Shown here one piece after another: positions 1-6,863 of a stretch of DNA of 22,363 nucleotides; within the stretch, counting starts at the first letter, position 1; each line of letters starts with the position of its first letter. The translations under genes were made by a program, and so were the position numbers. A model generated the notes under the pieces. It worked only from the letters and a program-made list of their open reading frames with translations, had not been told where the DNA came from and did not search any database. The stretch lies in the NCBI GenBank assembly GCA_002409975.1, contig DHOO01000072.1:51359-73721 (forward strand). Reading direction: 5' to 3'. This DNA is from Firmicutes bacterium UBA5388 (GTDB lineage Bacteria; Bacillota; UBA4882; UBA10575).

Positions 1-54
1 TAGTCACGAAATCAGATATGTGGTTAATCTTAAATAATGAATTATGCAATTCCT
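1..54 (+). repeat. Right end of a dispersed AT-rich repeat (copy A, truncated by the window edge)
   Basis: The stretch from about position 16 to 54 aligns with the reverse complement of 2338-2384. Shared blocks are GTGGT, AATCTTAAATAA and TGAATTATGCAATTCC, in the same order, with a 4-base gap between the last two. The copy ends in GCAATTCC, which matches the terminal inverted repeat of the full-length copy at 2338-2440. The left end would lie before base 1. It sits about 50 bases upstream of the gene at 106, in the same orientation relative to that gene as copy B has to its own downstream gene. I infer a shared repeat family; function is unknown. Confidence 0.6.
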
Positions 55-105
55 TAACCTGAAGAACGGAGCTAATAACCGACCAGACAAGAAAGGAATA
101 GGGTA

Positions 106-1695
106 ATGAGAGATTTAACAACGATCAATGATAAAAACTATGGTTTTTCCCCCTCTCTAGCCGCAGAGATGAGAAATAAAGGCATTGATCTGAGGTTAAC
201 TAGAAAGATCTTAGCAAAATATAATGCAGGCGAGTTTGACCGTTTTCAGCCAGTAAAAGCAGTAGGGATTCCGAGCGTGGATGGGGAAAAGATTATTGAT
301 TTTACGGGTGAGTTACAGGTGAAAGTAGCGCTCGCCACAGTCCAAGCTAAAATAGATAAATGGGGTTTAAAAATCGACCTTCAGCAAATCTGTAAAGTGG
401 AAGGGAAAGAAGGAATTTTTGATCAGAAAGCATTACAACAGTTGGGTATTCTCCTTTATCCGGTGGTGGGCTATGGAATCTTAAACGGTGGTTCAGCTAG
501 CAGTTATTTTGATTATAAGAAAAATGTCGCTTTTAACCCCCAATATTTTGAAATTTGTCAAAAAGAATTTTCGCTCATAGAAAAGAGCGGAAAGAACCGC
601 TCCAAAGGTTTAGTTCCTGCTTATCTCAATGAAGATAGCACTCCGGGAGCCTGTTTTATTGAATTGAAAATGCGGTCACTTCTTATTGAAATCCTCCGCT
701 ACCAACAGCTTACAGGAACAAAACCACAGCAGCTCCTTCCGCTCTTCCAGATGACAAGTATCTATAATAATCAGGAGATGGCCGAAGCTTATCAGCTCTT
801 CAAAAATAGTCTTTATTTACAGGAATTAGTTTCAGAAACCGGAGTAGAGATAACAAAAGTTTTAACCGGAGTTCAGCCCATGTTGGCAGCGTATACCCAT
901 AGCTGTTTAGGTCGACCGAAAGAGATATTTACCAATGCTTACGGTATAGAGAACACCCCTTTACCTATGCCTGGAGGTCATGGTCAGAATTTTGAGATAT
1001 TACGAGATTGCTATCAAGAACTTTTACAACGTGGTATCAAGCTGATTTATTTAGGTAATGTGGACAATTTAGGGTTTACCGTGAATCCGATTGCCATCGC
1101 TCTACTTGCGCTCCAAGGTAAACAGGCTGGGTTCGAATTCTCCTTTCGGACGGTAGTAGATGTAAAAGGCGGGGTCTTAGTTCTAGATCAGAATAATAAA
1201 TTGAACTGTGCTGATTTGGGAGTAGCTATTTCACAAGAAGAAGTGTTGGCGGCGGAACAAAGAGGGGAGAGTATCCTGTTTAACTGTGCGACTGGCTTAT
1301 TTGACCTGGAATATCTGGTTTCTCATCTCGATTGCATTATCGACAATCTCCCGGTGCGCTTTTCCGATCAAGATAAAGATGCTGGTCGTTATTCCCAAGC
1401 GGAGCAGGTTACCTGGGAAATAATTGGGATGCTGGATGATTTCTATATTTTTGGCATTGACAAATTCGATCGTTTTTTAGCAGCTAAACTTGGGGTGGAA
1501 ACTTTGCTAGCTAGCGGAATTGGGCTAGATGATCCAAGGTTCCCCAAGGGTGAAGATCCGAAAAAAGATCTAAAGAGGATTGCGATTAAACTCCATCACG
1601 GTTTAAAGCAGAAGTTAGCGACAGTCTATGGGATGAAGAAAGTAAGAGGGCGCTGGGAACCAAAATCCATACAAGAGCTGAGAAGTGAAATTTAA
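106..1695 (+). CDS. UDPGP-family sugar-1-phosphate uridylyltransferase (UTP--glucose-1-phosphate uridylyltransferase-like)
   Basis: This 529-residue protein looks like a member of the eukaryotic-type UDP-glucose/UDP-N-acetylhexosamine pyrophosphorylase family (PF01704), not the GalU type usual in Bacillota. Those enzymes form a UDP-sugar and pyrophosphate from UTP and a sugar-1-phosphate in the cytoplasm. Visible motifs are an LNGGSASSY nucleotide-binding loop (residues 126-134), PGGHGQNF (289-296, like the family PGGHG loop) and GNVDNLG (317-323, like the family NxDNLG metal/sugar-binding motif). The length suits the family. The exact sugar cannot be read from the sequence. The ATG is preceded by AAGGA. 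The gene is a single transcription unit, ended by the hairpin 8 bases after the stop, and faces a convergent flavin reductase gene. Family assignment is fairly sure, substrate is not. Confidence 0.75.
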   Translation: MRDLTTINDKNYGFSPSLAAEMRNKGIDLRLTRKILAKYNAGEFDRFQPVKAVGIPSVDGEKIIDFTGELQVKVALATVQAKIDKWGLKIDLQQICKVEGKEGIFDQKALQQLGILLYPVVGYGILNGGSASSYFDYKKNVAFNPQYFEICQKEFSLIEKSGKNRSKGLVPAYLNEDSTPGACFIELKMRSLLIEILRYQQLTGTKPQQLLPLFQMTSIYNNQEMAEAYQLFKNSLYLQELVSETGVEITKVLTGVQPMLAAYTHSCLGRPKEIFTNAYGIENTPLPMPGGHGQNFEILRDCYQELLQRGIKLIYLGNVDNLGFTVNPIAIALLALQGKQAGFEFSFRTVVDVKGGVLVLDQNNKLNCADLGVAISQEEVLAAEQRGESILFNCATGLFDLEYLVSHLDCIIDNLPVRFSDQDKDAGRYSQAEQVTWEIIGMLDDFYIFGIDKFDRFLAAKLGVETLLASGIGLDDPRFPKGEDPKKDLKRIAIKLHHGLKQKLATVYGMKKVRGRWEPKSIQELRSEI

Positions 1696-1702
1696 GGTAC
1701 AA

Positions 1703-1728
1703 AAAGCCGCGACAAAAGTCGCGGCTTT
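1703..1728. terminator. Bidirectional intrinsic terminator between convergent genes
   Basis: A perfect 11-bp stem (AAAGCCGCGAC / GTCGCGGCTTT) with an AAAA loop. Read on the minus strand it is followed by TTTTT (complement of 1701-1705), so it should terminate the flavin reductase transcript well. On the plus strand the T tract is inside the stem (CTTT), and it lies only 8 bases after the stop of the upstream gene. Confidence 0.85.
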
Positions 1729-1778
1729 CAACCATCTTTGCCTTTAAGGGCTAAAAGTATCGCTTTCTTATCCTCCGG

Positions 1779-2297
1779 TTAGCTAATTTCATCCGTAAGA
1801 TAACTTGCGACGATCTCCCCATAATAAAGCACGTGGAAATCACGACCTTGATACCACTTTTCCCGTAAGTCTTCAGAGAGAAGCCCCGGTTCCATCGCCT
1901 GTTGATAAATGATTTTACATTCATAGTGTAATTTGCATTCATTAATGACCGGGGTTGATAATAATTTACCTTCTAAAGGCGTAAATTTACATTCTTTAAA
2001 TTTATCTACCTCTCGTCCGGATTGTTGTCCACAGAGCAATAGTTCCTTTTTAAGCAGATTAGACTGGGGGAAACTGACTGTAAATTCTCCGGCTTTTTCG
2101 AGCAAACCATATGTATATCTGGAATAACGCACCATGATCATGAGCACGGGTTTTCTCCACATATAGCCGATGTTTCCCCACCCAATGGTCATAATATTTG
2201 CTTTGTCCTTGTCTTTAACGGTTAGAAATGCTCCGCCCTGGGCAAGCTGGGCAATAACTTCACGGGAATAGTCATTAAAAGCTACGTCTTTGCGCAT
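1779..2297 (-). CDS. Flavin reductase-like FMN-binding split-barrel protein
   Basis: A 172-residue protein of the flavin reductase-like/flavoredoxin family (PF01613), which binds FMN in a split beta-barrel and passes electrons between NAD(P)H or low-potential donors and flavin. The family pattern is visible: an N-terminal segment with the strand NIMTIGWGNIG, then KPVLMIMVR and RYTYGLLEKAGEFTVSFP, and a C-terminal HVLYYGEIVASYL strand. The start is an ATG behind TAGGAGG at 2304-2310. It converges on the gene at 106-1695 and shares its terminator. Upstream, a 103-base repeat (2338-2440) separates it from the next minus-strand gene, so it may be read with that gene or from a promoter inside the repeat. 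The physiological partner is not evident. Confidence 0.8.
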   Translation of the reverse strand: MRKDVAFNDYSREVIAQLAQGGAFLTVKDKDKANIMTIGWGNIGYMWRKPVLMIMVRYSRYTYGLLEKAGEFTVSFPQSNLLKKELLLCGQQSGREVDKFKECKFTPLEGKLLSTPVINECKLHYECKIIYQQAMEPGLLSEDLREKWYQGRDFHVLYYGEIVASYLTDEIS

Positions 2298-2337
2298 TTT
2301 CCGCCTCCTAATTAAATTACTGGATACTTACTTTCAG

Positions 2338-2440
2338 GAATTGCATAATTCAATTATTTATTTAAGATTTGACCACAAGATATTAATAATCCCCTCGAAT
2401 GTAAGCTAAACACTATACTATAAGGTAATTAGGCAATTCC
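2338..2440 (-). repeat. MITE-like dispersed repeat, full-length copy B with terminal inverted repeats
   Basis: The 103-base AT-rich element begins GGAATTGCATAATT and ends AATTAGGCAATTCC, giving imperfect 14-base terminal inverted repeats (12 of 14 complementary). It fills the gap between the stop of the gene at 2450 and the start of the flavin reductase gene. Its gene-proximal half is repeated at 1-54, and its distal end resembles 20868-20883. No clear target-site duplication is visible and it encodes nothing. It could be a non-autonomous mobile element, an RNA hairpin processing site or a conserved regulatory cassette. Confidence 0.6.
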
Positions 2441-2449
2441 CTCACTTAT

Positions 2450-2839
2450 TTAACACTTATTTAAGCTTATACATTTTGAAACCAGTGTTTCACCATTTTC
2501 ATTCTTGGCTTGAAAAACCAGAGTATCTTTATAAAAATAATGTTTTGGCATGGAAATTAAATAAATAGAGGATCTTCTGGTAACTTTAATGGTTACATAA
2601 TAACCTCGGTATTTTGCTTCTAGTGGTTCCATTCCTCCAGCAAATAGCAGAAGCTGATCTGCGCTCACTGCAAAAGGGGGGAGTTGAATTCCTAATTTCT
2701 CTTCTATTAATTCTTTTCTGGTAGGAATTTCTCTTCCGATTAATAAAAATGCTTCTGTGGGCAGGTTATCTTGGTGAAAGAGAATCCCCAAAGAAAGCGG
2801 TATATATTGTACCGCTGGGTAGGGATATATTTTACTCAT
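2450..2839 (-). CDS. Hypothetical protein downstream of the anti-sigma gene
   Basis: I do not recognise this 129-residue protein. The reading frame is open further, to a TTG at 2857, but GGAGG at 2851-2855 lies inside that extension and is 11 bases from the ATG at 2839, so the ATG (MSKIYPYP...) is the better start. The protein is mixed polar and beta-rich in appearance (YYVTIKVTRRSSIYLISMP, DTLVFQAKNENGE) and has no signal peptide, membrane segment or metal motif. It follows the anti-sigma gene on the same strand after a 93-base gap, so it may be the last gene of the sigma operon. A palindrome TGGCGCCA lies between the ribosome binding site and the start codon. Confidence 0.55.
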   Translation of the reverse strand: MSKIYPYPAVQYIPLSLGILFHQDNLPTEAFLLIGREIPTRKELIEEKLGIQLPPFAVSADQLLLFAGGMEPLEAKYRGYYVTIKVTRRSSIYLISMPKHYFYKDTLVFQAKNENGETLVSKCISLNKC

Positions 2840-2932
2840 TTTGGCGCCAACCTCCAAGCCTCTCGATTGTTATTAGTCATTCTATGCCTGTGAAAGGCTA
2901 ATGGCGCCAAAGTCCTTATTAAGAAAATACTC

Positions 2933-3445
2933 TTAACGAGAAACAGGGATCCCGGGCACAAGGAGGGATTCATCTAACCAATATTCATCCTTCTCTTCTT
3001 CTTGTTCCTTTTTTTCTACCAGGGAGTCTGTCTGTTGTTTCCTAGCAATTTGATACGGGGTAGAATTTGAAGACGGAGAAGAAAGTTCTTGCTTCTTGAC
3101 CAAATTGTTGGGTTCATTAACCGGAAATAGGTAGAAAGAGGTTAAAAGGAAAAGGAAAACACAACCACTAGTTAAAAATAATCTTTTACCCCACATTAAG
3201 GGGTTGTTACTGAAGTCGTGAGCAATTATTTCCTCGAGAGACAAGCTAAAATTAGGAGGAGAATTCATTTCTAGTGTAGGGGGTTCTAAATTCCCGAGAA
3301 AACTTTTGATATTACTAAGCTCTTCATAACTTTTAGAACAGGTCGGGCACTTAAAAATATGGTTTCTAATCAGACGTCGTTCCTCGGAGGAGATCTCCTG
3401 ATCAAGATAAGCAGAGAGAAGGTTCTGCACACGATGGCAATTCAT
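2933..3445 (-). CDS. Membrane anti-sigma factor with zinc-finger domain
   Basis: A 170-residue probable anti-sigma factor for the ECF sigma factor encoded immediately upstream. The N-terminus is a ZAS/putative zinc-finger domain: an early His and Cys in MNCHRVQNLLSAYLDQEIS, then the hallmark HxxxCxxC as HIFKCPTC near residues 29-36. One hydrophobic helix (RLFLTSGCVFLFLLTSFYLF, about residues 88-107) predicts a cytoplasmic sigma-binding domain and an outer tail of some 60 residues rich in Ser, Gln, Lys and Glu. Such proteins hold the sigma factor inactive at the membrane until a signal triggers release, often by proteolysis. The start ATG lies only 2 bases after the sigma stop codon, so the two are translationally coupled, as expected for a matched pair. 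The signal sensed is unknown. Confidence 0.85.
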   Translation of the reverse strand: MNCHRVQNLLSAYLDQEISSEERRLIRNHIFKCPTCSKSYEELSNIKSFLGNLEPPTLEMNSPPNFSLSLEEIIAHDFSNNPLMWGKRLFLTSGCVFLFLLTSFYLFPVNEPNNLVKKQELSSPSSNSTPYQIARKQQTDSLVEKKEQEEEKDEYWLDESLLVPGIPVSR

Positions 3446-3447
3446 TA

Positions 3448-4038
3448 TTATTTTCCCCTTTCCCCGCTAAGATACGGGTTAAGATATTCCCTAAGCAGAC
3501 GACGTCCTCGGTGAATACGAGAACGAACCGTTCCTAGCGAACATTGAAGAATATTACTTATTTCCTCATAAGAAAATCCTTGCACATCACAGAGAACTAC
3601 AGCTGCCCTGAATTCCTCTGGTAAACGAAGAAGGGCTTGTTGAATTGTTTGTCCTAATTCATGTCGGAGGGCGAAATCTTCAGGTAATTTACTGTGATCT
3701 GGGACTTCCATTTGCTTTTCTTGGTCAAAATAAGGTGGAGATTCATCTAAAGAAGAAACAAAGGGACGCCGCCGCTTTTTACGATACTGATCAATAAATA
3801 ATCTATAGATAATCTGGTAGACCCATCGATCGAAGGAGGTTCCTGGTTTAAAACGATGAAAGGCACGATAAGCTTTAAGCAAACCTTCTTGAGTTAAATC
3901 TTGAGCATCATCATGATTCCCAGTTAAACGGTAAGCAAAATGATAGAAGGCTTTCTCATACGTTTGTACCAGGTTTTCAAACTCCTGAAACGCGTTTGGC
4001 GCGGAACTGGTCAGAGATAAGATCTCTGTCTGTATCAT
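3448..4038 (-). CDS. ECF-type RNA polymerase sigma factor (SigW/RpoE-like)
   Basis: A 196-residue extracytoplasmic-function sigma factor. It has region 2 (FAYRLTGNHDDAQDLTQEGL, then SFDRWVYQIIYRLFIDQYRK, about residues 33-88), a variable linker, and region 4 with a helix-turn-helix (LPEEFRAAVVLCDVQGFSYE, then EISNILQCSLGTVRSRIHRG, about 138-180). Regions 1 and 3 of housekeeping sigma factors are absent, as normal for this class. The ATG follows AGGAAGGA. Its gene has its own vegetative-type promoter at 4076-4104 and lies directly downstream of htrA, whose upstream region carries an ECF-type promoter. The inferred role is to turn on envelope-stress genes including htrA when its membrane anti-sigma partner releases it. 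Confidence 0.92.
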   Translation of the reverse strand: MIQTEILSLTSSAPNAFQEFENLVQTYEKAFYHFAYRLTGNHDDAQDLTQEGLLKAYRAFHRFKPGTSFDRWVYQIIYRLFIDQYRKKRRRPFVSSLDESPPYFDQEKQMEVPDHSKLPEDFALRHELGQTIQQALLRLPEEFRAAVVLCDVQGFSYEEISNILQCSLGTVRSRIHRGRRLLREYLNPYLSGERGK

Positions 4039-4075
4039 TGTACCAAATCCTTCCTGAATGCAATGGCTTACCAGT

Positions 4076-4104
4076 ATTTTATCGTTAAAAAAGAGTTATG
4101 TCAA
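4076..4104 (-). promoter_or_regulatory. Vegetative (sigma-A type) promoter for the sigma/anti-sigma operon
   Basis: Reading on the minus strand, a perfect -35 TTGACA (4104-4099) is followed after exactly 17 bases by TAAAAT (4081-4076). It sits in the 79-base gap between the htrA stop and the sigma start. It suggests steady supply of the sigma/anti-sigma pair rather than purely autoregulated expression. Confidence 0.75.
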
Positions 4105-4117
4105 AAGCAGGTTTTGG

Positions 4118-5320
4118 TTATTCTTCCTCAGGTCTGGCTTCTAGCACCACATCTATTTTTTTAAACTGTTCGTTCCGCCAAACCAAAAGAGAGATTTTAT
4201 CTCCAATTTTCATCTTTTGAATGAGTGATGCCAGTTCTTCACCAGACTTAATCTCTCTCCGATTTACTTGGGTAATAATATCTTCGGTCTGCAGACCAGC
4301 TTTATCTGCCGGGGAATCTTTAACTACTCTTCCTATATAAATTCCGTTTTTAAATGGTAATTTGAAGTATGAGGTCATGTCTTCGTTTACATCTTGCATA
4401 TATATGCCCAGCCATGGCTTATTGGATTCGGTGCTATGAGTGATTTTCCCTTTGGAAATAAGAGCATCCAGGTTATCACTAAGCAGTTTTATCGGAATAG
4501 CAAAGCCAATATTTTGCGCATTAGAGAGAATAGCTTCATTGATGCCAATTACTCTTCCATTAAGATCTACTAGCGGTCCGCCACTATTACCAGGATTAAT
4601 AGCGGCATCAGTTTGAATTAAATAACCACCATCTGTTTTCTCAGAAGATAGGGAACGGTTTAAAGCGCTAATGATTCCTACTGTGACTGTTTCGTGTAAA
4701 CCAAAGGGGTTACCAATTGCTACTACCCACTGACCGATCTCTAAAGAATCAGAATTACCAATTTCCAGATACGGTAGACCTTTAGCCTCAATCTTCAAAA
4801 TGGCCAGATCAAATTTCTTATCAGCTCCGACAATCTTTGCTTCGTATTTTTTTCCACCTTTTAAGTTTACTGTCACTTTATCCGCATTTTCAATTACATG
4901 ATAATTGGTAACAACATAGCCATCATCACGAATGATAAAACCAGAACCGGTTCCTTGTTGTTGATATTCCCGTTCTTTAAAGCTATTAAAAAACTCGGGG
5001 CCAAAAAATTCACGGAAAAAGTCAGGAACTAAAGGGCTAGTTTTAACTGTGCGTACAGTGTCAATATATACTACGGCTGGCGCAACTTTTTTATTTACGT
5101 TTATAATCGCTTTTTCCCAGGATGAGTCAGAGCCAAAGCTAAAAGCAGTTGGCGATAATTGGGATTTTACTTCTGCCTTCTCTTCAACCACAGGAAGCTG
5201 AAAGGATTTGTCCTTTGGACTCGTAAAGGTCAGAAAGATTGCTGAAGTAATAATAGATGTAGCAATTACAATAAATAATAAGAGGAATACTTTTTGATAT
5301 TTATGATAAAATCCTCTCAT
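4118..5320 (-). CDS. htrA: HtrA/DegP-like membrane-anchored serine protease with PDZ domain
   Basis: A 400-residue S1C trypsin-like quality-control protease that degrades misfolded envelope proteins. An N-terminal membrane anchor (about residues 9-32) is followed by a low-complexity linker. The protease domain has the triad His141 (TNYHVI), Asp171 (FDLAIL) and Ser246 (GNSGGPL). One C-terminal PDZ domain (about 300-395) contains GIYIGRVVKDSPADKAGLQ. One PDZ plus a single N-terminal helix is the usual Gram-positive HtrA form. The frame could begin at a TTG two codons earlier, but AAGGAGG at 5329-5335 lies 8 bases from the ATG at 5320. The upstream region carries an ECF-type promoter matching the class of sigma factor encoded next door. 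Confidence 0.93.
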   Translation of the reverse strand: MRGFYHKYQKVFLLLFIVIATSIITSAIFLTFTSPKDKSFQLPVVEEKAEVKSQLSPTAFSFGSDSSWEKAIINVNKKVAPAVVYIDTVRTVKTSPLVPDFFREFFGPEFFNSFKEREYQQQGTGSGFIIRDDGYVVTNYHVIENADKVTVNLKGGKKYEAKIVGADKKFDLAILKIEAKGLPYLEIGNSDSLEIGQWVVAIGNPFGLHETVTVGIISALNRSLSSEKTDGGYLIQTDAAINPGNSGGPLVDLNGRVIGINEAILSNAQNIGFAIPIKLLSDNLDALISKGKITHSTESNKPWLGIYMQDVNEDMTSYFKLPFKNGIYIGRVVKDSPADKAGLQTEDIITQVNRREIKSGEELASLIQKMKIGDKISLLVWRNEQFKKIDVVLEARPEEE

Positions 5321-5403
5321 AAACAACTCCTCCTTTAATTTATAAAAACTGAAAGCTTAGAATAACTTTTTAGAGTTAGCTCCGATCTTTTTCTATTTTT
5401 AAA

Positions 5404-5429
5404 AACGATAGCTAAACAGAAAAGTTCCC
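5404..5429 (-). promoter_or_regulatory. ECF sigma-type promoter of htrA
   Basis: On the minus strand GGGAAC (5429-5424) is followed after 16 bases by CGTT (5407-5404). This matches the ECF pattern of an AAC-containing -35 and a CGT-containing -10 at N16 spacing, as in Bacillus SigW/SigX regulons. It lies about 85 bases upstream of the htrA start codon. The likely user is the ECF sigma factor encoded downstream of htrA. Confidence 0.65.
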
Positions 5430-5565
5430 TAGGAAAATTAAAGAAATTTCCGCAGAAAAAGGAGGAGTTTTATGACCTGAAGTGGAATATATACGTGAAT
5501 TATTCTTGTTTAGGAACTATACGAATTTAATTAATAATAGAAACAAAAAGAACTCGACTAAAATT

Positions 5566-5588
5566 CAGCGAATGACGCTGTCTTTTTA
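5566..5588 (+). terminator. Intrinsic terminator or attenuator in the yicC leader
   Basis: A short perfect stem CAGCG / CGCTG with loop AATGA is followed by TCTTTTT. It ends about 48 bases before the yicC start, with no complete recognised gene upstream on this strand, so it may attenuate transcription entering the yicC operon or end a small leader transcript. The flanking ACTAAAA (5558-5564) and TTTTAGT could form an alternative outer stem. Confidence 0.5.
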
Positions 5589-5635
5589 TCCTAAAGACAA
5601 AGGGCAACTGGTTTTAGTTAATAAGGAGTAAATAG

Positions 5636-6517
5636 ATGCCATTTAGTATGACTGGCTATGGAAGGTTTAGGTTAGAAGATTGTTCTAATTTTAATATAAC
5701 GGCAGAGATACGTAGTGTTAATCATCGTTTCCTTGATTTATCTATTCGCTTACCGAAAAATCTTTCTTGGCTTGAAGAAAGTTTAACTAAAATTATCAAA
5801 CCGCTTTTTCAGCGGGGAAAGATTGATCTTTATGTTTCTATTGAACATAATACAGATGATCGCTACTGTCGACTCGAAGTTGATAGGGGATTGTTAACTG
5901 AATATCTTGCACAATTCAAACAGATTAAAACGCAATTCAAACTTCCAGGTAGAATCAGAATGGAGCAACTATTTATGATTCCCGACCTTTTTATCAAAAG
6001 AGAAGAAGTTGATGAGGAAGCTTTGAAGCAAGCAGCCTGTAGCGTCGTTCAAGGCGCAGCTCAAGAACTTTTACTGATGAGACAGAAAGAAGGAGAAATT
6101 ATTGCTGCTGATTTAAAGAAGCGAATCAACAAATTAGACCAAACAATTAAGGAAATTCAAGAGTTAGCCTCCGAGCTACCAACCCTCTGCCAGGAAAAGT
6201 TACATAAAGTAGTTAGTGAGCTTTTAGGGGAGGTAGAAATTGATGAGCATCGTTTGGCCGCGGAGGTGCTTTTTCATGTTGAGCGCTCGTCGATCACCGA
6301 AGAAATCGTCCGGTTTAAAAGTCACTTAGAACAGTTTCAATCTACCTTATTAGCTACTGGCTCTATCGGGAGAAAATTAGATTTTATTACCCAGGAGTTA
6401 CATAGAGAGATTAATACGATAGCCTCAAAAACAGCCGACATATCTATTTCCCGATATATTGTGGATATAAAAACAGAAATTGAAAAAATTAGGGAACAGG
6501 TTCAGAATATCGAATAG
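5636..6517 (+). CDS. yicC: YicC/YloC family endoribonuclease
   Basis: A 293-residue YicC-family protein (N-terminal YicC-like domain and C-terminal DUF1732), now regarded as an endoribonuclease involved in RNA turnover. The hallmark start MTGYGR is present (residues 5-10 here), followed by the typical EIRSVNHRFLDLSIRLP and, near the C-terminus, IGRKLDFITQELHREINTIA and SKTADISISRYIVDIKTEIE-type segments. Length fits the family. The ATG at 5636 has AAGGAG at 5623-5628 with 7-base spacing; an internal ATG at 5648 starts exactly at MTGYG but has a worse ribosome binding site. It heads a tightly spaced run with mihF, remA and gmk. Confidence 0.93.
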   Translation: MPFSMTGYGRFRLEDCSNFNITAEIRSVNHRFLDLSIRLPKNLSWLEESLTKIIKPLFQRGKIDLYVSIEHNTDDRYCRLEVDRGLLTEYLAQFKQIKTQFKLPGRIRMEQLFMIPDLFIKREEVDEEALKQAACSVVQGAAQELLLMRQKEGEIIAADLKKRINKLDQTIKEIQELASELPTLCQEKLHKVVSELLGEVEIDEHRLAAEVLFHVERSSITEEIVRFKSHLEQFQSTLLATGSIGRKLDFITQELHREINTIASKTADISISRYIVDIKTEIEKIREQVQNIE

Positions 6518-6528
6518 GAGGTGAAAAG

Positions 6529-6840
6529 ATGCCGCTTCCCAAATTAACTCTTGAGGAGAAAAAACAAGCATTAAAAAAAGCGCAACAGGTGAGGAGTCAA
6601 CGAGCAAAAATTCGTCAGGATTTAAAAGCCGGTCGTACCGGTATTCGTGAAGTTTTAGAAAAAATGGATAGTGACGTGATCGCAAAAATGCGGGTTGCCT
6701 ATTTATTGGAGTCTTTGCCGCGGATTGGAAAGGTTCGAACTCGTAAGATTATGAATGAGATCGGGATTGACGAAACTAGAAGAATACAAGGATTAGGTTC
6801 TCGGCAAAGGCAGGCTTTAATTGAACGCTTTGGTAACTAG
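6529..6840 (+). CDS. mihF: MihF-type integration host factor (nucleoid-associated DNA-binding protein)
   Basis: A 103-residue helix-rich protein of the mycobacterial-type integration host factor family. It binds DNA through a helix-two-turn-helix module, visible in VAYLLESLPRIGKVRTRKIM followed by NEIGIDETRRIQGLGSRQRQ, about residues 51-92. The N-terminal 40 residues are basic and helical (LEEKKQALKKAQQVRSQRAK). The family is best known in Actinobacteria, where it is an abundant nucleoid protein, but also occurs in several Clostridia next to gmk, as here. A near-perfect AGGAGGTG overlaps the yicC stop codon and sits 5-6 bases from the ATG, so it is co-translated with yicC. I infer a nucleoid or regulatory role. 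Confidence 0.88.
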   Translation: MPLPKLTLEEKKQALKKAQQVRSQRAKIRQDLKAGRTGIREVLEKMDSDVIAKMRVAYLLESLPRIGKVRTRKIMNEIGIDETRRIQGLGSRQRQALIERFGN

Positions 6841-6863
6841 TAAGAAGGGGGATTCCACTCCGT

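Larger units (their letters stand above)
5321..5635. other. Intergenic region between divergent htrA and yicC
   Basis: The 315-base gap holds the htrA ribosome binding site and ECF promoter (minus strand). On the plus strand there is a strong AAGGAGG at 5459-5465 followed by ATG-ACC-TGA (5472-5480), then a GTG-started open frame of 49 codons (5482-5631) that ends 4 bases before the yicC ATG. An intrinsic terminator lies inside that frame at 5566-5588, which argues against it being a conventional gene. I could not assign a convincing plus-strand promoter for yicC. Confidence 0.5.

Noticed and set aside
1933..2127. ORFs overlapping the flavin reductase gene (1933-2127 + and 1751-1942 -)
   Set aside because: They lie within or across a well-supported gene in other frames, have no family resemblance, and show no good ribosome binding site.
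5482..5631. 49-codon GTG frame immediately before yicC as a real gene
   Set aside because: An intrinsic terminator lies inside it, the ribosome binding site is 14-16 bases away, and the sequence matches nothing known. It is kept only as part of the leader observation.
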